Shown here piece by piece: positions 8,078 through 17,044 of a DNA stretch of 64,000 bases. The stretch is from Cupriavidus sp. D39. GTDB taxonomy: Bacteria > Pseudomonadota > Gammaproteobacteria > Burkholderiales > Burkholderiaceae. The notes beneath the pieces were generated by a model that was not told the origin of the DNA, did no database searches, and worked only from the letters and a program-made list of their open reading frames with translations. The DNA is taken from assembly GCF_026627925.1 (NCBI RefSeq), contig NZ_JAPNLE010000009.1, forward strand, positions 4,216,001 through 4,280,000, in the 5' to 3' direction. Position 1 is the stretch's first letter; every line of letters starts with the position of its first letter. The position numbers were made by a program, and so were the translations under genes.

Positions 8078-8907
8078 TCAGGTGCAGGCGCTGTTGGCCG
8101 CGTTCTTGGCCTGGACTTCCGGCGGGATCGGCACCGTCAGCGTCATCACCGAGCGGCCTTCCTCGAACATCATCAGCTCGCCGGGCGCGAAGGCGGTCCA
8201 GGTTTCGTTGTCGGTCAGCGGCGCGGTGGCGATCACCGCCACGCGGTCGTCGGGCGTGGTGACCTGGGCGAAGTCGATCGACAGGTCGGCATCGATCAGG
8301 TGGGCGGTGGAGAACGGCCACTGGCGCACGATGTAGTACAGGCGCGTGGAGCAGTGGGAGAACAATGCCTGGCCGTTGGAAAGCAGGTAGTTGAACACGC
8401 CGTGCTGCGTGATCTCGCGCGTGATGTCGGCGAGCGCGTGGCACAGCTCGTTGAGCGGCGGCTGCGAGCCGGGGAAGCGCTTGCGCAGCCCTGCATCAGC
8501 GTGCAGAAGGCGAGTTCGCTATCGGTGTCGCCGACCGGCTGGTAAACCCCTGACAGGAAGGGCGAGAAGTCCTTCAGGTCGCCGTTGTGGGCGAAGATCC
8601 AGTGCCGCCCCCACAGCTCGCGCATGAAGGGGTGGCAGTTTTCCAGCCGCACCGTGCCCTGGGTCGCCTTGCGGATATGCGAGATGACGTTCTTGGACTT
8701 GATCGGGTAGCGCTTGACCAGCTCGGCCACCGGCGAGGTGCCGGCGGACTGGTTGTCGATGAACAGGCGGCAGGCCTTGTCCTCGAAGAACGCCACGCCA
8801 AAGCCGTCGGCATGGTGATCCGTGACGCCGCCGCGGGCGGCGAAGCCGGTAAAGGAGAACGTCACGTCGGTCGGCGTGGCGCAGTTCATGCCGAGCAGCT
8901 GGCACAT
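8078..8907 (-). CDS. class II glutamine amidotransferase, YafJ-like (frameshifted as sequenced)
   Basis: A Ntn-type glutamine amidotransferase domain protein of about 276 residues if one base is restored. The start MCQLLGMN (ATG at 8907) places the nucleophile Cys2 at the mature N-terminus. ISHIRKATQG, HPFMRELWGRHWIFAHNGDL and the GDTDSE motif are the glutaminase signatures. The reading frame changes at about 8488-8491, where one C is missing: the frame is restored as TLMQG-LRKRFPGSQPPLNELCHALADI. The physiological role of the YafJ group is not well defined. The gene is divergent from ttuC with about 140 bp between the starts. Confidence 0.85.
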
Positions 8908-9048
8908 GGCGGGCACCGGAGCGGCAGCAGGCTGCCGGATTGCAATAGAATGTTCCATTATCCGGCCTGCCCGGGTTATCTGCCAAGCGCAGCGCGCCTT
9001 GCAGTGCGTTTCCCCCGATTTCAATACCATTCAGCGGGCCCTCGAGAC

Positions 9049-10137
9049 ATGAGCAAATACAAGATCGCAGTCATTCCCGGCGATGGCATCGGCACTGAAG
9101 TGATGCCTGAGGGCCTGCGCGTGATGGACGCCGCCGCGCGCCGGTTCGGCATAGACATGCAGTTCGACCACTTCGACTTCTCCAGCTGCGACTACTACGC
9201 CCGCCACGGCAAGATGCTGCCGGACGATTGGTTCGACACCCTGGTCAAGTACGACGCCATTTATTTTGGCGCGGTGGGCTGGCCGGACGCCGTGCCCGAC
9301 CATGTCTCGCTATGGGGTTCGCTGCTGCAGTTCCGGCGCTCTTTTGACCAATATGTCAACCTGCGCCCGGTGCGGCTGATGCCCGGCATCCGCAGCCCGC
9401 TGGTGGACCGTGATGGCAATGCGCGCAAGCCGGGCGACATCGATTTCTACGTGGTGCGCGAGAACACCGAGGGCGAATACTCCAGCATCGGCGGGCGCAT
9501 GTTCCCCGGCACCGACCGCGAGGTGGTGATCCAGGAAACGGTGATGACGCGCACGGGCGTGGACCGCATCCTCAAGTTCGCCTTCGAACTGGCGCAAAAG
9601 CGCCCGGCCAGGCATCTGACCTCGGCCACCAAGTCCAACGGCATCTCCATCACCATGCCCTACTGGGATGAGCGGGTGGAGGCCATGGCCACCAACTACC
9701 CCGGCGTGAAAGTCGACAAGTACCACATCGACATCCTGACCGCGCACTTCGTCCAGCACCCGGACTGGTTCGACGTGGTGGTGGCCAGCAACCTGTTCGG
9801 CGACATCCTGTCCGACCTGGGCCCGGCCTGCACCGGCACCATCGGCATTGCGCCCTCGGGCAATATCAACCCGGACCGCACCTTCCCCAGCCTGTTCGAG
9901 CCGGTGCACGGCTCCGCGCCCGACATCGCCGGGCGCGGCGTGGCAAACCCGATCGGCCAGATCTGGTGCGGCGCCATGATGCTGGAGCACCTGGGCCAGC
10001 CGGAAGCCGGCGCGGCCGTGCTGGGCGCCATCGAGAAGGTGCTGTCGGCCGGGCCGGAGCATGCTCCGCTGACCCGCGACATCGGCGGCAAGGCCGGTAC
10101 GGCGGACCTGGGCCAGGCCATCGCGGGCGCGCTATGA
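9049..10137 (+). CDS. ttuC: tartrate dehydrogenase / D-malate dehydrogenase family
   Basis: A 362-residue member of the isocitrate/isopropylmalate dehydrogenase family. It shows the N-terminal nucleotide-binding start KIAVIPGDGIGTEV, the substrate-loop Arg residues in LRPVRLMPG, the active-site Tyr region GEYSSIGG, the metal-binding aspartates in NLFGDILSDL and the NAD pocket EPVHGSAPDIAG. The sequence matches the tartrate dehydrogenase/decarboxylase (TtuC, DmlA) branch better than LeuB. Exact substrates (L- or meso-tartrate, D-malate) cannot be fixed by eye. The ATG at 9049 gives the family N-terminus. Its stop overlaps the next start (ATGA), so it is coupled to the glycerate-forming or glycerate-using enzyme downstream. 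Confidence 0.88.
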   Translation: MSKYKIAVIPGDGIGTEVMPEGLRVMDAAARRFGIDMQFDHFDFSSCDYYARHGKMLPDDWFDTLVKYDAIYFGAVGWPDAVPDHVSLWGSLLQFRRSFDQYVNLRPVRLMPGIRSPLVDRDGNARKPGDIDFYVVRENTEGEYSSIGGRMFPGTDREVVIQETVMTRTGVDRILKFAFELAQKRPARHLTSATKSNGISITMPYWDERVEAMATNYPGVKVDKYHIDILTAHFVQHPDWFDVVVASNLFGDILSDLGPACTGTIGIAPSGNINPDRTFPSLFEPVHGSAPDIAGRGVANPIGQIWCGAMMLEHLGQPEAGAAVLGAIEKVLSAGPEHAPLTRDIGGKAGTADLGQAIAGAL

Positions 10138-11474
10138 GCACGGGCGCCCAACCTGTCCCGGCCACGGCGGCCGACGCGCGCAGCCTGCTGCTGGATAGCT
10201 TCCGTGCCGCGGTAGCGGCAGCCGATCCGCTGCGCATCGTGGCGGACCACCTGCCGCCGCCCCAGGCTGGCGGACGCACCCTGGTGGTCGGCGCCGGCAA
10301 GGCCGCGGCCTCGATGGCGCTAGCCGTGGAGCGGGCTTATGCCAGCCAGAACAGCGCGGTGCAGCTCGACGGCCTGGTGGTGACGCGCTACGCCCACGGC
10401 CTGCCGACCGAACACGTCCGCGTGATCGAGGCTGGCCACCCGGTGCCGGACGAGGCCGGCGAGCGCGCCGCGGCCGAGATCCTCGCGCGAGCGGGCGAGC
10501 TCGGGCCGGATGACAGGCTGATCGTGCTGGTGTCCGGCGGCGGTTCCAGCCTGCTGTCGCTGCCTGCGGAGGGCATCGCCATGGCGGACCTCAAGGCCAC
10601 CACGCATGAGTTGCTGCGCTGCGGCGCGCCCATCACGGACATGAATATCGTGCGCAAGCACCTGTCGCGCATCCAGGGCGGGCGCCTCGCCCAGGCCTGC
10701 CGCGCGCCGGTGACCACGCTGATCGTGTCGGACGTGGCCGGGGACGACCCCAGCGCCATCGCCTCCGGCCCCACCGTGCCCGACGCCAGCACCTACGCCG
10801 ATGCGCTGGCGATCCTGCGCCGCTACGGTGCGGCGGTCCCGCCGGTGGTGCAGGCTTACCTCGAGCGCGGTGCACGCGGCGAAGTGGCGGAAACGCCCAA
10901 GCCGGGCGATCCGCTGTTCGCGCGGGTGGAGAATCGCGTCATTGCCACCGCCCACGGCAGCCTGGTGGCGGCAGCGGATCACTTCCGCGCGCGCGGCATC
11001 CAGCCGGTGGTGCTGGGCGACACGGTGACCGGCGAGGCGCAGGAAGTTGCCCGGGTCTACGCGGCACTGGTGCGCGAGATACGCGCGTACAATGCGCCAT
11101 TCGCGGCGCCCGTGGTGCTGATTTCCGGCGGTGAATGCACCGTCACGCTGCCGCAGGGCGGTGGCGGGGCGGCTGGAAAGCCCCGTGGCGGGCGCTGCTC
11201 GGAGTTCCTGCTCTCGCTCGCCCTGGAACTGGATGGCGTTGATAATGTGTATGCCATCGCGGCGGACACCGACGGCATCGACGGCTCCGAGGACAACGCC
11301 GGCGCGTTGCTGGACCCGTCCACGCTCGCGCGTGCGCAGGCTGCCGGCGCACCGGCGCGCGCCCGGCTCGACGCGCATGACGCCTGGGGCTTCTTCGAGG
11401 CCGCCGGCGACCTCGTGGTCACGGGCCCCACGCGCACCAATGTGAATGACTACCGCGCCATCCTGATTCTGTAA
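10134..11474 (+). CDS. ttuD: hydroxypyruvate reductase / glycerate 2-kinase (MOFRL family)
   Basis: A 446-residue protein of the TtuD/GckA family: an N-terminal DUF4147 domain ([24 protein letters not shown]) and a C-terminal MOFRL domain ([29 protein letters not shown]). Proteins of this family were first called hydroxypyruvate reductases in tartrate utilisation; several are now known to be glycerate 2-kinases. In either case it would feed the product of the upstream dehydrogenase into central metabolism. It starts inside the ttuC stop (10134-10137). The start at 10134 is used because longer in-frame extensions lie entirely within ttuC. Confidence 0.88.
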   Translation: MSTGAQPVPATAADARSLLLDSFRAAVAAADPLRIVADHLPPPQAGGRTLVVGAGKAAASMALAVERAYASQNSAVQLDGLVVTRYAHGLPTEHVRVIEAGHPVPDEAGERAAAEILARAGELGPDDRLIVLVSGGGSSLLSLPAEGIAMADLKATTHELLRCGAPITDMNIVRKHLSRIQGGRLAQACRAPVTTLIVSDVAGDDPSAIASGPTVPDASTYADALAILRRYGAAVPPVVQAYLERGARGEVAETPKPGDPLFARVENRVIATAHGSLVAAADHFRARGIQPVVLGDTVTGEAQEVARVYAALVREIRAYNAPFAAPVVLISGGECTVTLPQGGGGAAGKPRGGRCSEFLLSLALELDGVDNVYAIAADTDGIDGSEDNAGALLDPSTLARAQAAGAPARARLDAHDAWGFFEAAGDLVVTGPTRTNVNDYRAILIL

Positions 11475-11521
11475 TCCAAAGCAAGCGCCAGCCGCGACTG
11501 CCGGCCGGCCCCCCGAAAGCC

Positions 11522-12555
11522 ATGACCCAGACTCTCACCATCACCCGCCCGGACGACTGGCACCTGCACCTGCGCGACGGCACGGCTCTGGCCGCCGTCC
11601 TGCCGGATACCGCCCGCCAGTTCGCCCGCGCCATCATCATGCCCAACCTGAAGCCGCCCGTGACCACGGTAGCGCAGGCCGCGGCTTACCGCGACCGTAT
11701 CCTGGCCGCGCTGCCGGCCGGCATGGCGTTCGAGCCGCTGATGACGCTGTACCTGACCGACAAGACCACCGCCGAGGAAATCATCGCGGCCAAGGCCAGC
11801 GGCTTCGTGCACGGGGTCAAGCTGTACCCGGCCGGCGCCACCACCAATAGCGATGCCGGCGTGACCGACCTGCGCCACTGCGCGGCAGCGCTGGAAGCCA
11901 TGCAGCGCGTGGGCCTGCCGCTGCTGGTGCACGGCGAAGTGACCGATCCGGCGATCGATATCTTCGACCGCGAGGCCGTCTTCATCGACAAGGTCATGAC
12001 GCCGCTGCGCCGCGACTTCCCGGGCTCAAGGTGGTGTTCGAGCACATCACCACCAAGGACGCGGCCGAGTATGTGCGCGACGCCGACGGCCCCGTCGCCG
12101 CCACCATCACCGCGCATCACCTGCTGTACAACCGCAACGCCATCTTCACCGGCGGTATCCGCCCGCACTATTACTGCCTGCCGGTGCTCAAACGCGAGAC
12201 GCACCGCGAAGCCCTGGTGGCTGCGGCCGTGTCCGGCAGCGAGCGCTTCTTCCTCGGCACCGACAGCGCGCCGCACGCGCGCGGGCTGAAGGAACATGCC
12301 TGCGGCTGCGCTGGCTGCTACACCGGGCTGCACGCCATGGAGCTGTACGCCGAGGCGTTCGAAGCCGCCGGTGCCCTGGATAAGCTGGAGGCCTTTGCCA
12401 GCTTCAACGGCCCGGCCTTCTACAGCCTGCCGCGCAATAGCGGCACGCTCACCCTGGTCCGCGAGGAATGGGAACTGCCGGCCGAACTGCCGTATGGCGA
12501 AACCACGCTGGTGCCGCTGCGCGGTGGCGAGACGCTGCACTGGAAGGCCCGCTAA
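11522..12555 (+). CDS. pyrC: dihydroorotase (frameshifted as sequenced)
   Basis: A pyrimidine biosynthesis enzyme, cyclising N-carbamoyl-aspartate to dihydroorotate; about 344 residues when repaired, the normal class II length. The metal site is visible: WHLHLRDG (His pair), [17 protein letters not shown] (carbamylated Lys), [18 protein letters not shown] and the catalytic Asp in LGTDSAPH. The frame breaks at about 12024-12026, where ggc tca agg should read ggc ctc aag ([13 protein letters not shown]), so one C is missing. pyrC is normally essential for de novo pyrimidine synthesis and the remainder is perfect, so I treat this as a sequence error. Confidence 0.9.
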
Positions 12556-12569
12556 GCCGCGCTGGCGAA

Positions 12570-13493
12570 GTGGACGCGGCAGTGGAAGCGGCAGTGAAAG
12601 CAAAAGGTCATGTCCGGCCGGTGCCGGCGTCACAGGATGCCGACGCCGTAGCCAGGCTGGCGCTGGTCGCCGCGGTGGCGCAGATCGACTGGGCACAGCC
12701 GTGGTTCCGGCCGTTCGCCACCATCGGCACGGCGCTGGATAGTGCGCTGAAGGTCGGCGCCGACCTGCGCGCCGTCCTCAGCACAATGGCCACGCAACGT
12801 GCGCTGCGCAATGCCCGCGGCGTGCCGCTGCGTTTCGTTGCGCAAGCCGAACTGCCCGCCGGCACGGCCTACGAGGCACATATCTACGCCACCGGCGCCG
12901 TGCCGACGCGCGACAACCTGCACGATTTCTTCAATGCGCTCATCTGGCTGCATTTCCCCCGTTCCAAGCGGGTGCTGAACCGGCTGCAGGCCCACGCCAT
13001 CGCGGCGGCAGGCGTGCAGGGCCGCCGTGGCAGCCTGCGCGACGCCGCTACCTTGTTCGACGAGAACGCCATCCTGTTCCTGAGCGCCGACAGTGGCCTG
13101 GAGTCCGTGTTGCGCGGCTTCGGCTGGGAGCATCTGTTCGTGGCGCGGCGGGATGTCTGGGACGGTAGCGAGCACGCCGGCAGCCGCGACGGCACAGCCC
13201 GCTGCAGCGTGGTGCCCTTCGGCCACGCCCTGCTGGAAAAGCTGGTGCGGCCCTACAAAGCGCTGACCGCGCATGCGTGGCCGCTGGCCGTCCCGCCGGC
13301 CGCCGGCGCTGCCCTGCCTGGCTCGCTCGACGATTCCGTGTGCGCCTCGCTCGAGGCGGCCGAGTTGCACAGCGGCCGCTTTGCGCCATTGCCGGTGCTG
13401 GGCATCCCCGGCTGGTGCGAAGCCAATCGCGATCCGGCCTACTACGCGGATACCACGGTGTTTCGTCGTGGGCGCCGCGCGCAGGCTGCATGA
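12570..13493 (+). CDS. DUF3025 domain-containing protein
   Basis: A 307-residue protein of the DUF3025 family, function unknown. Recognisable family features are an N-terminal WAQPWFRPF and the central HDFFNALIWLHFPRSKRVLN. I place the start at the GTG at 12570, just after the pyrC stop; an in-frame ATG at 12468 would run through the pyrC 3' end in another frame and gives unlikely residues. The C-terminal residues FRRGRR come from the 15-mer TTTCGTCGTGGGCGC (13461-13475), which is shared with the REP-like block at the window start, so the 3' end may have absorbed a repeat. It precedes rnpB. Confidence 0.75.
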   Translation: MDAAVEAAVKAKGHVRPVPASQDADAVARLALVAAVAQIDWAQPWFRPFATIGTALDSALKVGADLRAVLSTMATQRALRNARGVPLRFVAQAELPAGTAYEAHIYATGAVPTRDNLHDFFNALIWLHFPRSKRVLNRLQAHAIAAAGVQGRRGSLRDAATLFDENAILFLSADSGLESVLRGFGWEHLFVARRDVWDGSEHAGSRDGTARCSVVPFGHALLEKLVRPYKALTAHAWPLAVPPAAGAALPGSLDDSVCASLEAAELHSGRFAPLPVLGIPGWCEANRDPAYYADTTVFRRGRRAQAA

Positions 13494-13536
13494 GGGTGGC
13501 CGGTTCGTGGTCAAACGGTGTTAGACTGCGGGCCGC

Positions 13537-13874
13537 AAAGCAGGCCAGACAATCGCTGCTTGCACCCTCGCGGTGCAAGGGGAGGAAAGTCCGGACTCCA
13601 CAGGGCAGGGTGTTGGCTAATAGCCATCCACGGCAACGTGCGGAATAGGGCCACAGAGACGAGTCTTGCCATCGGGTTCGCCTGATGGGAAGGGTGAAAC
13701 GCGGTAACCTCCACCTGGAGCAATCCCAAATAGGCAGGCATTGAGGCGGCCCGCTGAGCCTGCGGGTAGGGAGCTTGAGCCGGTCGGTAACGACCGGCCT
13801 AGAGGAATGATTGTCACGTGCCGGCAACCGCAAGGAAGCCGGCGCGCACAGAATCCGGCTTATCGGCCTGCTTT
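13537..13874 (+). ncRNA. rnpB: RNase P RNA component (class A)
   Basis: The catalytic RNA that removes tRNA 5' leaders. The ends pair perfectly as helix P1: AAAGCAGGCC at 13537-13546 with GGCCTGCTTT at 13865-13874. The universally conserved core blocks are visible: GAGGAAAGTCCGG near the 5' side, GGGTGAAACGCGGTAACC with the following ACCTGGAGCAA, the CAAATAGGCAGGC stretch, TAGAGGAATGATTGTC and the 3' ACAGAATCCGGCTTAT. A length of 338 nt fits the bacterial A type. It lies between the DUF3025 gene and the convergent osmC-like gene. Confidence 0.96.
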
Positions 13875-13959
13875 GCTTCTGATTCTTTAGTGTGGCGCGC
13901 ACCCATCCCCAATGGGAGCGCCACAACCGGCCCTCCGGGGCTGGCCAGGCGCCAGGCGC

Positions 13960-14382
13960 CTACACCTCTACAATTTCCACCGTGTGCGTGATTTCCGCGG
14001 TCTTGGCCAGCATGATCGAGGCCGAGCAATACTTGTCGTGCGACAGGTGGATGGCGCGCTCGACAGCCCCGGGGTTCAGGTTGCGGCCGCTCACCGTGAA
14101 GTGGAAGTTGATCTTGGTGAACACCTTCGGGTCTTCGCTGGCGCGCTCCGCTTGCAGCTTGACGCTGCAGCCGCGCACATCCTGCCGGCTCTTCTTCAGG
14201 ATCAGCACCACGTCATAGGCGGTGCAGCCGCCGGTACCCAGCAGGACCATTTCCATCGGACGCGGGGCCAGGTTGTGGCCACCGCCCTCGGGCGCACCGT
14301 CCATCGCCACAATATGGCCACTGCCCGTCTCGGCCACGAAGCTCATGCCGTCGGTGCCCATCCAAGTTACTTTGCATTCCAT
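13960..14382 (-). CDS. OsmC family protein (peroxidase-like)
   Basis: A 140-residue protein of the OsmC/YhfA group. The two family cysteines are in TGGCTAYDVV and DKYCSASIM, with the conserved MEMVLLGTGGC helix between them and the N-terminus. Classical OsmC/Ohr proteins reduce organic hydroperoxides through such a Cys pair; the YhfA branch, which this resembles, is less well characterised, so peroxidase activity is inferred. It is convergent with rnpB and divergent from the small-RNA/rplM region. Confidence 0.85.
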   Translation of the reverse strand: MECKVTWMGTDGMSFVAETGSGHIVAMDGAPEGGGHNLAPRPMEMVLLGTGGCTAYDVVLILKKSRQDVRGCSVKLQAERASEDPKVFTKINFHFTVSGRNLNPGAVERAIHLSHDKYCSASIMLAKTAEITHTVEIVEV

Positions 14383-14524
14383 TTTGTTCGATCCTGCGTT
14401 CTGGTGAGTGCGTATTCGATCATGAACACGCGATTTCGAAGCTTGCTTTTTGAGTATAGGCCACTTGCTGGTAAGTGCCGTAACTCGGCTATTTTCCCGA
14501 AAACTGAAGCTTTCTTCTAAGATG

Positions 14525-14545
14525 ACAGTACTGTGACAGTGCTGT
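14525..14545. promoter_or_regulatory. tandem 10-bp palindromes with 11-bp spacing
   Basis: ACAGTACTGT (14525-14534) and ACAGTGCTGT (14536-14545) are near-identical, each symmetric, repeated at one helical turn. A TTGACT hexamer follows at 14560-14565, and the sequence to 14640 is AT-rich. This looks like a double operator in the region between the osmC-like gene and the candidate small RNA; the regulator is unknown. Confidence 0.45.
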
Positions 14546-14642
14546 AACCTTCTAAGCTATTGACTTTATTGAGTAAAATATTTTCATGTGCGGCTTCATG
14601 ATTTTTTACAATACGGAATACAATTTCGCACTGCAAATTTCC

Positions 14643-14670
14643 TTGCGCTGGGAGGGCGCCCGTGTATAAT
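14643..14670 (+). promoter_or_regulatory. promoter of the candidate small RNA
   Basis: TTGCGC (14643-14648), a 16-bp spacer, then a perfect sigma-70 -10 box TATAAT (14665-14670). Transcription would start about 14677. No start codon with a ribosome-binding site follows; an intrinsic terminator lies about 165 nt downstream. Confidence 0.6.
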
Positions 14671-14676
14671 TTGAAT

Positions 14677-14843
14677 TATTGAACGACGGCGCACAAGGTG
14701 GCGCAGAGTGCGAAAGCGAATCGGATGGTTACAGCCACATTCGCCGGCCCGCACCGCGACCCAGCCCCGTCGATCTCCCGGTGTCTCCTCCACCCTCCTC
14801 CTTTGGTGGATTCAAACCCAAGCTCAATAGCTTGGGTTTTTTT
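14677..14843 (+). ncRNA. candidate trans-acting small RNA with CUCCUCC loop
   Basis: A free-standing transcription unit of about 165 nt. The promoter lies immediately upstream and the end is a textbook intrinsic terminator (14817-14843). Just before the terminator, CCACC (14790-14794) and GGTGG (14805-14809) form a hairpin that presents CTCCTCCTTT in its 10-nt loop; another TCTCCTCC lies just 5'. Such C/U-rich loops complement Shine-Dalgarno sequences and are a hallmark of several bacterial sRNAs that block translation. No conserved open frame is apparent. I do not recognise an Rfam family. It is separated from rplM by about 315 nt, with a second promoter in front of rplM. Confidence 0.55.
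14817..14843 (+). terminator. intrinsic terminator of the candidate small RNA
   Basis: CCCAAGCT (14817-14824), loop CAAT, AGCTTGGG (14829-14836), then seven T residues (14837-14843). The three A residues before the stem can pair with the T-run and extend it. A perfect rho-independent terminator on the + strand. Confidence 0.9.
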
Positions 14844-14990
14844 ATTCTGCGCCTGTGCGGCCAGATGCGCGGCCAGATGCGCTTCCTGCCGCGAAGTGCC
14901 TCATGACCTGCTTTTCTGCCGGTCGCTGCCATTCCGGATAGCGAGCAGCACACTGCGCGGCACCATCTTGGCGTTCTTCCCTAACTTTCC

Positions 14991-15020
14991 TTGTGCTCAG
15001 GCCTCAGTCCGCAGTATACT
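14991..15020 (+). promoter_or_regulatory. probable rplM-rpsI promoter and leader
   Basis: TTGTGC (14991-14996), an 18-bp spacer and TATACT (15015-15020). The resulting leader of about 130 nt before the rplM ATG contains no recognised riboswitch. Ribosomal-protein leaders often carry autoregulatory structures, but none was identified by eye. Confidence 0.45.
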
Positions 15021-15158
15021 CGTGGGCTTTTCCGTCATGCCCGCGGGAAGGAATTCAGGGAGAGCCTGCACATACAAGCAGGAAGGTCAGATCCTAAGGG
15101 TCGGCCGACGACGTAAAGTCAATGTTTCGGGCAGGTTCTACAAGTCTCAGGAAAAATC

Positions 15159-15587
15159 ATGAAGACCTTTTCCGCAAAGCCTGCAGAGGTTAAGCGCGAC
15201 TGGTACGTGATTGACGCGACGGACAAAGTCCTCGGCCGTGTTGCCAGCGAAGTGGCACGCCGACTGCGCGGCAAGCACAAGCCGGAATTTACTCCGCACG
15301 TCGACACGGGTGATTACATCATCATCGTCAACGCAGGCAAACTGCGTGTCACGGGTACCAAAGAAACCGACAAGAAGTACTATCGTCACTCGGGTTACCC
15401 GGGCGGCATTTACGAAACGACGTTCGGTAAGATGCAGCAACGTTTCCCGGGCCGCGCCCTGGAAAAAGCTGTGAAGGGCATGTTGCCGAAGGGCCCGCTG
15501 GGCTATGCGATGATCAAGAAGCTGAAGGTTTACGCCGAAGCCGAGCATCCGCATGAAGCGCAGCAGCCTAAAGCGCTGGAAATCTAA
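15159..15587 (+). CDS. rplM: 50S ribosomal protein L13
   Basis: A 142-residue large-subunit protein, an early assembly component. It has the family landmarks [22 protein letters not shown] at the N-terminus, YRHSGYPGG and the [16 protein letters not shown] block near the end (here [12 protein letters not shown]). Length and order before rpsI are the universal arrangement; the gap to rpsI is 11 bp. Confidence 0.98.
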   Translation: MKTFSAKPAEVKRDWYVIDATDKVLGRVASEVARRLRGKHKPEFTPHVDTGDYIIIVNAGKLRVTGTKETDKKYYRHSGYPGGIYETTFGKMQQRFPGRALEKAVKGMLPKGPLGYAMIKKLKVYAEAEHPHEAQQPKALEI

Positions 15588-15598
15588 GGGGGCCATCC

Positions 15599-15991
15599 AT
15601 GATCGGAAATTGGAATTACGGTACTGGCCGCCGCAAGAGCGCAGTGGCTCGGGTCTTCATCAAGTCGGGCAAGGGCGATATCATCGTCAATGGCAAGCCC
15701 ATCAATGAGTATTTCGCTCGCGAAACCTCGCTGATGATCGTGCGCCAGCCGCTCGAACTGACTGCCAACGCACAGACCTTCGACATCAAGGTCAACGTGA
15801 CTGGCGGCGGTGAAACGGGTCAAGCCGGCGCAGTGCGCCACGGCATCACCCGTGCACTGATCGACTACGATGCCACCCTGAAGCCGTCGCTGTCCAAGGC
15901 CGGTTTCGTCACGCGCGATGCGCGTGAAGTGGAACGTAAGAAGGTCGGTTTCCACAAGGCGCGTCGTCGGAAGCAATTCTCGAAGCGTTGA
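15599..15991 (+). CDS. rpsI: 30S ribosomal protein S9
   Basis: A 130-residue small-subunit protein whose C-terminal tail reaches the P site. It shows [14 protein letters not shown] at the N-terminus, [19 protein letters not shown] in the middle and the basic end RRRKQFSKR, with the invariant terminal KR. Second gene of the rplM-rpsI operon, followed by a strong bidirectional terminator. Confidence 0.98.
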   Translation: MIGNWNYGTGRRKSAVARVFIKSGKGDIIVNGKPINEYFARETSLMIVRQPLELTANAQTFDIKVNVTGGGETGQAGAVRHGITRALIDYDATLKPSLSKAGFVTRDAREVERKKVGFHKARRRKQFSKR

Positions 15992-16034
15992 TGTGTGTTC
16001 GGCAGGTCCGGTTCACCGGATCTGGCCGCGCCAG

Positions 16035-16068
16035 AAAAAAACCGCACGGTTCGCCGTGCGGTTTTTTT
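16035..16068. terminator. bidirectional intrinsic terminator after rpsI
   Basis: A 15-bp perfect stem: seven A then CCGCACGG (16035-16049), loop TTCG (16050-16053), CCGTGCGG then seven T (16054-16068). The A- and T-runs make it functional on both strands; it ends the rplM-rpsI unit. Confidence 0.95.
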
Positions 16069-16206
16069 GCCCCCGGCGCTCGTGAAGACGTGTGCAATAG
16101 CGCGCAACGGCTGGCTTTAACCACGTTTTACAAATACTTTGCATCTCCCCGGCTACAATCCCTGCTCCTGCCGCCCGGAGAACCCGACCATGATGCATAG
16201 GATGCG

Positions 16207-17010
16207 ATGGCCAGCCGACCCGCACCGCGCCAGCCTGTCGGTGCCGCCCGCCCGCCGCGCATGAGGTATCGCTTGTTGCGCCCGCGCCGGGGCTCGCTGT
16301 CCGGGAGCCTGGCGGTGCGTTCGCACCTGCCGTGGCGGCTTCGCGTGCTGGGCGCCGCGTTGATGCTCGTCGTCATGCTCGTCGTGGCGGTGGTCGCCGC
16401 GGGTTGGGCGTACGACGCTGGCCGGCGGCTCACCGGCGCCCCGGATATGACGGCGCAGGGCAAGGCGCTGCACGAGCAGGTTGCGGCGATGACGGCCCAG
16501 CGCGAGCGCTTGCAGGCGGTGGCCAATACCGCCGAGGCGCAGTTGCTGATGGCGCGCAGCGCCCAGGAGGCGCTGGCCGGGCAGTTGAAGACGGCAGAAG
16601 GCGAGGTCGCCCAACTCAAGGAAGACCTGGCCTTCTTTGAGAGCCTGCTTCCGGCCAGCGGCAATACCTCCGGCATCCATGTGCGGAGTTTTCGCGTGGG
16701 TCTTGATGAAGCCGACCCACTGAAGATGCACTATCGATTGCTGATAATGCAGGGTGGATCCAAGGCTTTTTCCTCCTTGCCTGAGTTCCGCGGTGAGTTA
16801 CAGTTGGTCGTTTCACTGCTGCGGGATGGCAAGCCAGTCACATTGAGCCTGCCCGAAAACGGCGCCGGCGCGCTGCCTGGCCTGCGGGTCACGCACTACC
16901 AGCGGATTGAAAGCGCCTTTGCGCTGCCTGCGGGCGCCGCGGTGCGGGCGGTCACGGTACGAATTTTGCAAAACGGTCAGTTGCGCGCGACCCAGACGGC
17001 CATGCCGTAA
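16207..17010 (+). CDS. DUF6776-type membrane-anchored coiled-coil protein
   Basis: 267 residues, no enzyme motif. A basic N-terminal stretch is followed by one strong membrane segment (about residues 49-66, GAALMLVVMLVVAVVAAGW). Then comes a coiled coil of about 65 residues (QGKALHEQVAAMTAQRERLQ to EVAQLKEDLAFFESLLP) and a C-terminal beta-rich domain (RSFRVGLDEADPLKMHYRLLIMQG). This layout matches what I recall as the DUF6776 family of Betaproteobacteria. The start at 16207 has AGGA just upstream; a second ATG at 16261 is possible. It stands 34 bp before the bactofilin gene, so the pair is probably an operon acting at the inner membrane. Confidence 0.75.
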   Translation: MASRPAPRQPVGAARPPRMRYRLLRPRRGSLSGSLAVRSHLPWRLRVLGAALMLVVMLVVAVVAAGWAYDAGRRLTGAPDMTAQGKALHEQVAAMTAQRERLQAVANTAEAQLLMARSAQEALAGQLKTAEGEVAQLKEDLAFFESLLPASGNTSGIHVRSFRVGLDEADPLKMHYRLLIMQGGSKAFSSLPEFRGELQLVVSLLRDGKPVTLSLPENGAGALPGLRVTHYQRIESAFALPAGAAVRAVTVRILQNGQLRATQTAMP

Positions 17011-17044
17011 GGCTGCGCTGGGCCAGCAACGAAAAAAGGGACCT

